In this document: positions 9,901 to 15,919 of the stretch, piece by piece
Layout of the letters: every line of letters starts with the position of its first letter
Numbering within the stretch: position 1 is the stretch's first letter
Assembly: GCA_043798445.1 (NCBI GenBank)
Contig: JAZDOQ010000026.1
Span: 1 to 50,903, forward strand
Reading direction: 5' to 3'
DNA: 50,903 bases
Origin: CAIJMI01 sp043798445
GTDB lineage: Bacteria > Patescibacteriota > Microgenomatia > UBA10105 > UBA927
Notes under the pieces: model-generated
The model's database searches: none
Told to the model about the DNA's origin: nothing
What the model saw: only the letters and a program-made list of their open reading frames with translations
Translations under genes and position numbers: made by a program

Positions 9901-10533
9901 TTTGAAATTTCAAAAGAAAATGACACAGCGGGACTGGATAGATCACCGGGATCAAGCATTCTCTATACGTTAACATTAAAAGTAAAAGGAAATAATGTAT
10001 TCCATGTAAACCTTATTGATCTATTACCTCAAGGTTTTGTATACCGACCAGGTTCACGGAGTGCAACAAGAAATGGAGCATTCTATGATGTTGATGAACC
10101 AACCTACGCTTCACCAGGAACGTGGAATCTCAAAGACTTACACGAAGACTATGAAGTTGCATTAACATTTATTGCTGATGTTTCAGGCGATCAGAAACCG
10201 GGATTATACAAAGATTTGGCATTAGCTTATGGTTGTCAAACTGAAGAAAAATGTGCAATCGGTGGAACAAATAGTGTTATCGCAACTGCTATCGCACCGG
10301 GAGACATCGGTGAGACACATCACGTCGGTACAAACATTACCATTGTCAAAGACCAACAGGATGCAAAAACGCTGAATGTAGAACGGACAGAAACAGGCAG
10401 CGTCCTTGGCGCATCAACTGAACTTCCAGCAACTGGAGCTAACGCAAATTGGATTATTATTGCCATATCATTTATGATCACGGGTCTTGGAGCAATTGTT
10501 ATTAGCTCTAAAATGAGGAGATACCATGCGTAA
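3931..10533 (+). CDS. Giant LPATG-anchored surface protein with nine SdrD-B-like repeats
   Basis: This 2200-aa exported protein is a likely adhesin or stalk. From GTG 3931 it has a signal peptide (about 1-38), a Thr/Pro-rich linker (about 40-120), an unassigned region, a DUF11-like beta domain (about 540-664), a Cys-rich segment with CGDG...EQCDDG repeats as in myxobacterial-type Cys-rich surface domains (about 668-786), and a prealbumin-like domain (about 788-880). Nine SdrD-B-like repeats (about 882-1987) follow, each opening with a KYxDxNGDG-like calcium loop and holding a W-T/W-I strand; a second prealbumin-like domain lies between repeats 5 and 6. It ends with another DUF11-like domain, LPATG at 2165-2169, a hydrophobic helix and the basic tail KMRRYHA. 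This is a full sortase sorting signal, and a sortase lies two genes downstream. The stop overlaps the next gene by 8 nt. Confidence 0.88.
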   Translation: MKKRRLLFQKTVSLITGFLLVFQSLTPGFFIASQVAAQDATVTETPTPTPVITPEPTQIVEPTQTPTPAIEPTQEITPTPTEEVTPTIEPTTPTPENTPSDPPKETGPPADDKKGEILDGVSTESPTPVPTITPIQPETGEIQATILKNIAAPTLDLDGVNPDGSAQLSTDKADYAPTDTAIITGTDFTPGRTFQLIISSQDEPATSITADVTADEKGNFIYAYQLDGNYRPNYSVTIKSGETVVASTTFTDTSYSVESYSDNTYLTVKNDFLPGETVYGKGAILGGSSANIRLVFKNPSNIVVKTCSSINSTITTCEYSLPSDAPYGKWGIEIQKDEVKKDTDHFNVTLNWPTSWTTPNSCVTDPTGEPGVSPDEVDLTGNSSNPAVGFYSDSNYQYFRERVDGNPGSSNDLHEYSWVVLFQTTSPKYQYLASVTGKNTTELGGKNKVSLWLNDPATASIDFNPLFGDTADSVLWSGASNIYSRVVNAGSGIYYIDWAIPLTELTSRGISSSTTKFFATSSNANNYNKDHLKCYETMSDISIIKSDNPDPVTSGGTLTYTLSIHNAGPDTASGVVVSDTLPVGYSVTSVTPSQGTCSDITGSSIQCELGSMVNGADATMTIVGTMTGSGTVTNTASVTLDTTVSIDTNQSNNNDSEDTTINPAAVCGDGLVNQTSEQCDDGAQNGFACTPAYGIGGQPDSCNYCSDTCQTVTVTDGYCGDSLINGPEECDGTNGVSEHYQCTDLCLLEYIPYCGDNTIDTNNGEQCDDGNTSDGDGCNATCQQEGKIIIEKQTLPDGSPQTFAFTPNYGTGFTLMDGQTNMSSWLASGTYSVSETVPTGWDLTSISCNDANSGTSAFAGNTATIIIDSGETVTCTFTNTQRGAISGHKYNDLNGNGGHDSDEPGLPEWTIFIDGNDNQAIDSGETSTPTDSSGVYTFANLVPGDYSVCEVQQTDWTKTAPASCHTVTVIAGQDSANYNFFNFQCATIGGLKWEDSNGDRVKDTGEPIKSGWTINLDGPEDSSTTTNADGNYSFKVCKAGNYTLTETFPNSDWYQTSPGGASPNHQVDVTSGGEYTGNDFGNARYAKISGFKYRDNDGDGVLDADDLGDTLAGWTFDLYDGATNLIIDTFETITGGYYEFTGLLVNKTYYVLEQLLPGWTQTYGPTPTPTPFAVQSGENKQVDFANFELGKITVCKYNDLTGNGQYDSADDQPLTNIDITLSQATNPIDTKSTGENGCVTFDGLSAGTYRVEEDYTDPDLDGYYSTNGITHHDVNVSSGTDETKIFLNALYRTISGTKYNDLNGNGSRDPDELGLENWTIFIDYNNNGILEGGEPSTITDADGNYEFSNLTADSYTIAEDLMPGWGQTQPTAGHYDIDVHTQVTSTRNDFGNQMRGSITIRKDAVPDRAQNFRFISSQLGNFLLDDDNNPTLSNEKVFTDLGSNSYTITEAEVSDWRLTNLSCDGDDNAQIDQNNRTVTINLDQPGENIICTFENTQNGSIQGRKYEDVNGDGNWDSGESYLNNWRIHLFDTAWNQLGEMTTGDTGITGQYKFTNLEPNTYYVCEDMETSWAQTQPNSGETRNDTYCHEVTVNAGQNVSGKHFGNFKLGVIQSRKYEDLNNDSTIDTGEPYLDGWTIRLYKQGDGWQLADSKVTGHTGTLGQYRFENLNKGTYYLCEVLQSGWAQSDPDSSEGFANLSGQNDEASRCRRVIINQSGQESIGERHFGNFELGKVQGKKFEDVDGDEAPHESGEAFLNGWTMRLYNNWEEPIEVTTTNTDVLGQYRFSNLLPGTYQVCEVLHPGWTQTWPRVGDVPIADNGTAHSEYGTAITNLSLATDEAPVCWQTVIDHSGEFNYLLRFGNTQYGTVNVTKFDDEDGDGEKDENEPYLSGWEMTLSDYGVSTTSADGVAQFSNVLAGNYVVGENMQPLWKQTHISCTTAQPTPTPTPNQELTLLPIEKVNAVDTRPDNEITVNPGETVNCLIGNHYSPPTFEISKENDTAGLDRSPGSSILYTLTLKVKGNNVFHVNLIDLLPQGFVYRPGSRSATRNGAFYDVDEPTYASPGTWNLKDLHEDYEVALTFIADVSGDQKPGLYKDLALAYGCQTEEKCAIGGTNSVIATAIAPGDIGETHHVGTNITIVKDQQDAKTLNVERTETGSVLGASTELPATGANANWIIIAISFMITGLGAIVISSKMRRYHA

Positions 10534-11479
10534 ACTATTTGCAATATTTATATCAATTATTGTTATTTCGATGGCGCTTCAGCAATCCGTGTTTGCTAAA
10601 ACATTTAATGCTTTATCTATTCGTCTTGAGCAACCAAAGACACCAACCAATCAACAGGAATTTGACATTGTCTTTGTGACGCTTGATGTGTTGGGCCGCG
10701 ATGTAACAGTCACCTGCAACAAAAAAGGACCGTATGACGCAGATTTTGTCCAGTTTGGGGGAGCACAAACATTTACAGGCGGAGGCAACACGGGAGTGTG
10801 TCCAATTACATCATCAATCCTCAATACAAAAGGTGATTATTCGTTTAAAGTTATCGCAACAGCAGGGAGTGATACAAAATCTGACACTGTTTCCATGACA
10901 TTCAATTCTGAAGGCCCAGGCGATCCGACAGGATACGTAAAAGAACGTGCTAACCTCTGCGATTATAAAATTAAATTCCACAGCGCAGATGATTCAGGAA
11001 AGACAATCAAAGTGGAAGTGTACCGATCCGAAAATAAATCATTTACCGCCGATAGCGGATCACGCGTTGACACGATTACCATCGGATCAAACACTGACGG
11101 GCAATCCATCACAACTCCTCCCGACTGCAACAAAGAATACTACTTCGGAATCCGCGCATTTGACAGCGCAGGAAATGGATCAAATATCGTCGGGGACAGT
11201 GAAACAAAAATTACAACTACAACAACGACAACATCGACGACTACATCACCAACGCAAGGAGCGGTTGCTCTTGGTACTCCTGGTGAAGGATCAGTTCTTG
11301 GAAACGGGGAAGCTGCAACTGAAGAAGGGAAAGTACTTGGAGAAGAAACGCCATCAACCGAAAAATCACGAACGACACTCAGAGAATTTCTCAAAAACAA
11401 TGGTATACTGGTATTCGGTATTATTCTTTTGATCATCGGCATCATCGGCTTGTATGTCTCCAAAAAGAAAAAAATCTAA
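10526..11479 (+). CDS. Exported surface protein with C-terminal membrane anchor
   Basis: The 317-aa protein has a signal peptide (RKLFAIFISIIVISMALQQ, cleavage near VFA|K) and two beta-rich segments, the second resembling a fibronectin-type fold (EYYFGIRAFDSAGNGS). A Thr-rich linker (about residues 228-240), a C-terminal hydrophobic helix and the tail SKKKKI follow. Anchor architecture is present, but no LPXTG motif is visible. Two VLG elements (GSVLGNGEA, GKVLGEETP) echo the GSVLGAST stretch before LPATG in the giant protein. An AGGAG Shine-Dalgarno lies 6 nt before the ATG, which overlaps the upstream stop, implying translational coupling. It is probably an accessory subunit of the same surface structure (inference). 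Confidence 0.8.
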   Translation: MRKLFAIFISIIVISMALQQSVFAKTFNALSIRLEQPKTPTNQQEFDIVFVTLDVLGRDVTVTCNKKGPYDADFVQFGGAQTFTGGGNTGVCPITSSILNTKGDYSFKVIATAGSDTKSDTVSMTFNSEGPGDPTGYVKERANLCDYKIKFHSADDSGKTIKVEVYRSENKSFTADSGSRVDTITIGSNTDGQSITTPPDCNKEYYFGIRAFDSAGNGSNIVGDSETKITTTTTTTSTTTSPTQGAVALGTPGEGSVLGNGEAATEEGKVLGEETPSTEKSRTTLREFLKNNGILVFGIILLIIGIIGLYVSKKKKI

Positions 11480-12086
11480 GAAAAAAGCTCCTCGGCAACT
11501 ATCCAGAATTATTCTTATTGCTGGTTTAGGCAGTATTGTCATTGGACTACTCATTCTTATTTCCACCTTCTTACCTGTCATCAGTGTAGAAATACGATAT
11601 ACCATCATGCAACGTACTCCAAAACATACGAGTGATTCACAAAAACCTGTTAATGCTGCATTTGGCATTGTGATTCCGAAAATCGGTGCTAACGCAGTAA
11701 TTATTCCGAATGTGGATCCGTATGACAGCAGCATCTATCAACGTGCATTAGCTAAAGGAATAGCGCACGCCAAAGGAAGCGTATTTCCCGGTCGCGTAGG
11801 AAATATGTTTCTCTTTTCTCATTCATCAGTTAATTTTTATGAAGCACTCCGGTATAATTCCGTTTTTTATCTTCTCAATAAACTTGAAACAGGAGATGAA
11901 ATCTATATTTATATGAACTCTACAAAATTTATCTATCGCGTGATAGAGAAAAAACTTGTCGAACCAAACACAACGTTCTATCTCACGGAAAAAACGAGCG
12001 ACAAACTCGTCACACTCATGACCTGTTGGCCCCCGGGCACTACTTTCAAACGTCTTATCGTGCGCGCCATCCTCGAACAACCGTAA
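11454..12086 (+). CDS. Sortase (transpeptidase)
   Basis: Sortases cleave an LPXTG-type signal and join the surface protein to an amine acceptor on the outer face of the membrane. This 210-aa protein has a Lys-rich cytoplasmic start, one membrane helix (about 18-42) and the sortase beta barrel. The catalytic residues are readable: His123 in FLFSHSS, Cys191 in TLMTCWPPG and Arg200 in TFKRLIV. The likely substrate is the LPATG protein encoded two genes upstream; the reading frames overlap by 26 nt with the intervening gene, so all three are one operon. The class is not assigned. The acceptor in a CPR cell wall is unknown. Confidence 0.92.
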   Translation: MSPKRKKSKKKAPRQLSRIILIAGLGSIVIGLLILISTFLPVISVEIRYTIMQRTPKHTSDSQKPVNAAFGIVIPKIGANAVIIPNVDPYDSSIYQRALAKGIAHAKGSVFPGRVGNMFLFSHSSVNFYEALRYNSVFYLLNKLETGDEIYIYMNSTKFIYRVIEKKLVEPNTTFYLTEKTSDKLVTLMTCWPPGTTFKRLIVRAILEQP

Positions 12087-12088
12087 CT

Positions 12089-12616
12089 ATGCTTGATTTT
12101 CTTTTTCTTAGTATTCAACTCCTCTTCGCATTTTTATTTTTCTATCTTGCTCTTGCCTTCTTAACCGGAGCACCATTTGTACCCTCTACAAAACATGCAG
12201 CAACAACAATGATAGACATTGCTGGAATAAAAAAAGGAATGACGGTGTACGATTTGGGATCAGGCGACGGAAGATTATTGTTTCTTGCGGCAGCCCGCGG
12301 AGCAAAAGCAATTGGACTTGAAATCAATCCATACTTAGTGTTGTACGCTTCCATAAAAACTTTTTTTTCTCCCTATAGAAAGAACGTACGAACATACTGG
12401 AAGAACTTTTGGCGCGCTGACTTCTCAAAAGCAGACGTCGTCTTCGTTTATCTTCTCCCCTGGAAAATGAAACGGCTCGAAAAAAAGCTTCTAAACGAAT
12501 TGAAGCCGGGAAGCAACATTGTATCAAACAGTTTTATTTTTCCTCACATCCCGTGTACGAAAAAAGATGAAGCACAGCATGTTTATCTGTTTACAGTACC
12601 TAAAAAACGCATATAA
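12089..12616 (+). CDS. Membrane-anchored class I SAM-dependent methyltransferase
   Basis: The 175-aa protein begins with a hydrophobic helix (about residues 3-27, FLFLSIQLLFAFLFFYLALA) followed by a short Rossmann methyltransferase. Motif I reads VYDLGSGDGRLLFLAA, the acidic residue ending strand 2 is in GLEINPY, and the motif IV region is ADVVFVYLLPW. ATG 12089 is preferred over upstream in-frame codons because it starts the helix and lies 2 nt after the sortase stop. The substrate is unknown; similar short anchored methyltransferases are frequent in CPR genomes. It probably belongs to the surface operon transcriptionally, but a functional link is unproven. Confidence 0.8.
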   Translation: MLDFLFLSIQLLFAFLFFYLALAFLTGAPFVPSTKHAATTMIDIAGIKKGMTVYDLGSGDGRLLFLAAARGAKAIGLEINPYLVLYASIKTFFSPYRKNVRTYWKNFWRADFSKADVVFVYLLPWKMKRLEKKLLNELKPGSNIVSNSFIFPHIPCTKKDEAQHVYLFTVPKKRI

Positions 12617-12617
12617 T
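12590..12617 (+). promoter_or_regulatory. Promoter TTTACA-16-TATAAT of thrS
   Basis: TTTACA at 12590-12595 and TATAAT at 12612-12617, with 10 nt to the ATG at 12628. It overlaps the 3' end of the upstream methyltransferase gene. An AGGAAG stretch lies between the -10 box and the ATG but would mostly be upstream of the expected transcription start. Confidence 0.65.
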
Positions 12618-12627
12618 AGGAAGCACC

Positions 12628-14418
12628 ATGAAAACAAAACGAACGGATGTCTATAAATCAGGACATACAGAATATAACGAACTTGATACCATGCGCCATA
12701 GTGCAGCTCATCTCATGGCTGCAGCTGTTAAAAATCTTTATCCAGAAACAAAATTTGGTATCGGTCCAACAACAGAAAACGGCTTCTATTATGATTTTGC
12801 CTTCACTTCTAAAATTTCAGAAAATGATTTTGAAACAATTGAAAAGGAAATGCAAAAGCTAAAAAACAAAGATATCGCGTTTGAAAAACAAATTTTTTCC
12901 ATTGATGCGGCAATTGAGAATGCCAAAAAAGAAGGACAATCATACAAACAGGAACTTCTTGAACAGTTAAAAACAACGGAAAAGGAAGTGAGCATCTACA
13001 AAGCAGGAAATTTTGAAGACCTGTGTAAAGGTCCTCATGTTGACACAACAGGAAAAATCGGAGCATTTAAAATTCTATCTATTGCCGGAGCGTACTGGAA
13101 AGGGGATGAGCATAACATCATGCTTACCCGTATCTACGGAACAGCATTTGAAACTCAGAAAGAACTTGATGCGTTTCTTGAACAGGAAAAATCGGCAAAA
13201 GAACACGACCACAGAAAACTCGGTAAAGATTTAGGATTATTTGTCTTTTCCGATCTCGTAGGGAAAGGACTTCCCATGCTTACAGGAAAAGGTGCAACCA
13301 TCAGACGGGAACTGGAACGGTTTATCGTTGATGAAGAACTCAAACGCGGATATACCCATGTGATTACACCCCCGCTTGCAAAAGTGGATTTGTATAAAAC
13401 CAGCGGTCATTACCCGTATTACAAAAATACGATGTATCCTCCAATGAAAGTGGACGATGAGGAACTCATCCTGCGGCCAATGACCTGTCCTCATCATTTT
13501 ATGTTGTATAAATCAGAACAGCATAGTTATCGGGAATTACCTATCCGCATCGCTGAAATTTCTCCACAATTCCGTTATGAGAAAAGTGGGGAACTTACGG
13601 GACTCATGCGGGTCCGTATGTTCTGTCTTGCTGATGCACACATTGTCAGTCAAAAAGAAAATGTAAGGGAAGAAATCAAAAATGTCCTTGACCTTATTGA
13701 TTTTGTCAACACAACACTTGGCATGAAAAAAGGCGTAGATTATCGCTATCGGTTATCGCTCGGCGACAGGAAGGACACCAAAAAATATTATAAAGATGAT
13801 GCAGCCTGGGACAATGCAGAGCAGGTCCTTCGGGATGTTCTTATCGAAACAAATGCACCCTATTTTGAAGGAGCAAATGAAGCTGCCTTTTATGGACCAA
13901 AAATTGATATTCAATTCAAAAATATAGCAGGACATGAAGAAACAGCAATCACTGTTCAATACGACTTTGTTATGCCAAAACGGTTTCAATTAACCTACAT
14001 TGACACTGACGGGAAAGAAAAAGAGCCAATCGTCATTCATAGGTCCAGTCTCGGTGCATTCGAAAGAACAATGGCGTTTTTAATTGAAAAATATGCCGGT
14101 GCGTTTCCATTATGGCTTTCACCAATCCAACTATCAATTATCCCTATTGCAGAACGTCATGTTAACGGAGCAAAAAAGATTGCTGAGCAATGTAAGGGAG
14201 CTGGAATCCGCGTGGAACTCAATGAGAAAAACGAACCGATGGGAGCAAAAATCAGAGAAGCGACATTGCAAAAAATTCCTTTTATGGCTATAATTGGCGA
14301 TAGAGAAATAGCTGATAATACCGTCAGCGTACGAACGAGAAACGGAGAGGATCTCAAAGCCATCAAGCTTTCCGATTTTATTAACCGTTTATCAAACGAC
14401 ATTGAACACAAGCTTTAA
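12628..14418 (+). CDS. thrS: Threonyl-tRNA synthetase lacking the TGS domain
   Basis: This class II synthetase charges tRNA-Thr. The 596-aa protein starts almost directly in the editing (second additional) domain, with the zinc-type pair H24-x3-H28 in MRHSAAHLM and the later CKGPH motif. The catalytic core follows: the zinc-binding MTCPHHFMLYKSEQ segment, motif 2 (FRYEKSGELTGLMRVRMF) and motif 3 (HRSSLGAFERTMAFLIE). The last 110 residues are the anticodon-binding domain. The N-terminal TGS domain of about 60 residues found in E. coli-type ThrRS (about 640 aa) is missing. It heads the classical thrS-infC-rpmI-rplT-pheST order, and its 3' end overlaps infC. Confidence 0.95.
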   Translation: MKTKRTDVYKSGHTEYNELDTMRHSAAHLMAAAVKNLYPETKFGIGPTTENGFYYDFAFTSKISENDFETIEKEMQKLKNKDIAFEKQIFSIDAAIENAKKEGQSYKQELLEQLKTTEKEVSIYKAGNFEDLCKGPHVDTTGKIGAFKILSIAGAYWKGDEHNIMLTRIYGTAFETQKELDAFLEQEKSAKEHDHRKLGKDLGLFVFSDLVGKGLPMLTGKGATIRRELERFIVDEELKRGYTHVITPPLAKVDLYKTSGHYPYYKNTMYPPMKVDDEELILRPMTCPHHFMLYKSEQHSYRELPIRIAEISPQFRYEKSGELTGLMRVRMFCLADAHIVSQKENVREEIKNVLDLIDFVNTTLGMKKGVDYRYRLSLGDRKDTKKYYKDDAAWDNAEQVLRDVLIETNAPYFEGANEAAFYGPKIDIQFKNIAGHEETAITVQYDFVMPKRFQLTYIDTDGKEKEPIVIHRSSLGAFERTMAFLIEKYAGAFPLWLSPIQLSIIPIAERHVNGAKKIAEQCKGAGIRVELNEKNEPMGAKIREATLQKIPFMAIIGDREIADNTVSVRTRNGEDLKAIKLSDFINRLSNDIEHKL

Positions 14419-14926
14419 ACACCACCGCATTAATTACCAAATCATTTCACCTACCTTACGGCTGTTGGATGAAGAGGGAAAACAGATAGGAATTCTCTCA
14501 AAAATTGAGGCACTCCAAAAAGCAAAAGAGCTGGACATGGATGTCGTAGAAATTTCGTCAAATGCTGTTCCGCCGGTAGCCAAACTCATTGATTTTAAGA
14601 AGTTCAAATATCAGGAACAAAAAAAAGAACGGGATAACAAGAAAAGCCAAAAAAATGTCGGCGTAAAGGAAGTCAGGCTTCGGCCATTCATCGGTCAACA
14701 CGACTTTGACACACGCCTTAAACAAGCAACGGAATGGATTACCGATGGCAACCAAATTAAAATAAACGTGATATTTAAAGGCAGGGAAATCACAAGAAAA
14801 GAATTTGGTTTTGACGTTATGAAGCGATTTTTGGGAAGTCTTGAATCCGTCAAAGTAGTCAGGGAACCCCGCCTTGAAGGAAAAGTACTTTCCGCCATGG
14901 CAGTACCAACAAAAAAATCCCCATAA
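14402..14926 (+). CDS. infC: Translation initiation factor IF-3, non-AUG start
   Basis: IF-3 binds the 30S subunit and checks the start codon. Both domains are present: the N-terminal domain (INYQIISPTLRLLDEEGKQIGIL, VVEISSNAVPPVAKLID), a Lys-rich linker, and the C-terminal domain (VKEVRLRPFIGQHDFDTRL, KINVIFKGREITRKEFG). No ATG exists upstream of the conserved part. The candidates are TTG at 14402, inside the end of thrS, and ATT at 14429, which is the rare codon that E. coli infC uses for autoregulation. TTG gives a full-length N-terminus and is listed. No convincing Shine-Dalgarno sequence is seen. Confidence 0.92.
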   Translation: MNTSFKHHRINYQIISPTLRLLDEEGKQIGILSKIEALQKAKELDMDVVEISSNAVPPVAKLIDFKKFKYQEQKKERDNKKSQKNVGVKEVRLRPFIGQHDFDTRLKQATEWITDGNQIKINVIFKGREITRKEFGFDVMKRFLGSLESVKVVREPRLEGKVLSAMAVPTKKSP

Positions 14927-14932
14927 TTATCC

Positions 14933-14961
14933 TTGCGTCACCATAAAAAAAGCCGTATAAT
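14933..14961 (+). promoter_or_regulatory. Leaderless promoter of rpmI
   Basis: TTGCGT (14933-14938), a 17-bp spacer and TATAAT (14956-14961), with only 7 nt to the ATG at 14969. Transcription should start at or beside the A of the ATG. It fits entirely in the 42-bp infC-rpmI gap and would give the ribosomal-protein genes their own promoter. Confidence 0.75.
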
Positions 14962-14968
14962 ACCCTAT

Positions 14969-15166
14969 ATGCCAAAAGTGAAAACGAAAAAAATCGCGAC
15001 AAAACGCTTTAAAATAACAAAAAACGGTAAAGTCATGCATCGAGTGCAAGGCGCGCGACATTTACGGGCAAAAAAGAGTTCATCTAGAAAACGCAGGCAG
15101 GATAGGGCAAAAGCATTAACAAATCACAAATATATTCAAAACATGAAACGATTTTTGCAAACTTAA
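14969..15166 (+). CDS. rpmI: Ribosomal protein bL35
   Basis: The 65-aa basic protein has the L35 pattern MPKVKTKKIATKRFKITKNG, then GKVMHRVQGARHLRAKKSS, and the C-terminal part RALTNHKYI-like (KALTNHKYIQNMKRFL). The start was set at ATG 14969, because the protein aligns from MPKxKT and the upstream in-frame TTG is the promoter's -35 element. rplT begins one base after the stop. Confidence 0.96.
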   Translation: MPKVKTKKIATKRFKITKNGKVMHRVQGARHLRAKKSSSRKRRQDRAKALTNHKYIQNMKRFLQT

Positions 15167-15167
15167 T

Positions 15168-15518
15168 ATGCGAATAAAACGCGCAGTTACCAGTCACGCA
15201 AAACATAAAAAAATATTCGAAGCCAACAAAGGCTACCGAATGACAAAACGCCGACTGATTAAAGTCGCCAAAGAAGCATACCTTCATGCCGGTGAATATG
15301 CATTCGCCGGACGTAAAAACAAGAAACGTGATTTCCGAGCTACATGGATCAGCAGAATCTCTCACGCAGTCGTCATCAAGGGTATGTCATACAGCAAATT
15401 CATGCATGCCGTAAAGCAAGCAAATATTGTCATTGACCGAAAAATCATGGCTCACCTTATTGTGAATAAGCCGGAGGCATTTGACGCAATCGTTGACAAA
15501 GTTAAAATCGTTAACTAA
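15168..15518 (+). CDS. rplT: Ribosomal protein bL20
   Basis: The 116-aa protein is the usual L20 length. It has the long basic N-terminal helix (HAKHKKIFEANKGYRMTKRR), the conserved RKNKKRDFRATWISRI segment and a C-terminal globular part (YSKFMHAVKQANIVIDRKIMAHL). It binds 23S rRNA early in 50S assembly. The ATG is one base after rpmI, so the two are cotranscribed and probably translationally coupled. Confidence 0.97.
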   Translation: MRIKRAVTSHAKHKKIFEANKGYRMTKRRLIKVAKEAYLHAGEYAFAGRKNKKRDFRATWISRISHAVVIKGMSYSKFMHAVKQANIVIDRKIMAHLIVNKPEAFDAIVDKVKIVN

Positions 15519-15527
15519 GATATCATC

Positions 15528-15743
15528 ATGCCAAAAGATTACCTAACCAAATCGCATTTCGATGAGGTAATTGAAAAAATCGAAAAGAAAGTCGAAAAAC
15601 TTGACAAAATGTCTGAACAATTAGACTATCTGGTTGGTCAATATCGAGGTCACGAGGAAGAACATACACTATTAAATAATAAAGTTTCAGAACATTCAGA
15701 TAATTTGGAGATTATAAACGGAAAGTTAGGAATTACACTATGA
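15528..15743 (+). CDS. Small coiled-coil protein of unknown function
   Basis: The 71-aa protein is charged and almost entirely helical. Residues about 8-35 (DEVIEKIEKKVEKLDKMSE) show a clear heptad repeat, and the part from about 40 on is another helical segment (EEHTLLNNKVSEHSDNLEI). It starts 9 nt after the rplT stop and is followed by a terminator-like repeat, so it is probably the last gene of the rpmI-rplT unit. It resembles the short Lys/Glu coiled-coil hypotheticals frequent in CPR genomes; no role is known to me. Confidence 0.65.
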   Translation: MPKDYLTKSHFDEVIEKIEKKVEKLDKMSEQLDYLVGQYRGHEEEHTLLNNKVSEHSDNLEIINGKLGITL

Positions 15744-15754
15744 TAAACCAAAAA

Positions 15755-15787
15755 TTCATCCTAAGCAGCGTCGAAGGATTCTTTTTT
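15755..15787 (+). repeat. Degenerate palindromic intergenic repeat, possible terminator
   Basis: ATCCT at 15758-15762 pairs with AGGAT at 15775-15779, and a run of six T follows at 15782-15787. The sequence CATCCTAAGC...GTCGAAGGAT resembles a palindromic intergenic repeat I remember from several bacterial genomes (CATCCTGAGC...GTCGAAGGAT). The T run would let it end the rplT-15528 transcript. Only one copy is seen in this window. Confidence 0.5.
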
Positions 15788-15821
15788 GCCTCGCACAGCG
15801 GGAAATCCTTAAATAGGTATA

Positions 15822-15884
15822 ACAATTAACAAAGTAACGAATTAACAATTAACAACCCAAGAGTCCCGAAAGAGGGCTTTTTTT
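15822..15884 (+). terminator. AT-rich direct repeat and terminator-like hairpin before pheS
   Basis: 15822-15855 holds the direct repeat AACAATTAAC, twice. Then AGTCCC (15862-15867) pairs with GGGCT (15874-15878, one bulged T) and runs into seven T (15878-15884). A weak -10 box TACAAT (15901-15906) lies between this hairpin and the pheS ATG. The hairpin may simply end upstream transcription. Attenuation of pheS is possible, but no leader peptide or T-box sequence is visible here. Confidence 0.5.
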
Positions 15885-15919
15885 GTGAGAAAAAACAACG
15901 TACAATAGATAAAGGCGAT

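Noticed and set aside
10947..11463. Alternative-frame and antisense open frames over the 10526 gene
   Set aside because: They are low-complexity translations (His/Gln- or Val-rich) of the Thr-rich linker region; the 10526 frame has a signal peptide, anchor and coupled start.
15744..15919. T-box or Phe leader-peptide attenuator before pheS
   Set aside because: There is a terminator-like hairpin but no TGGNACC bulge sequence, no stem I and no Phe-rich small reading frame.
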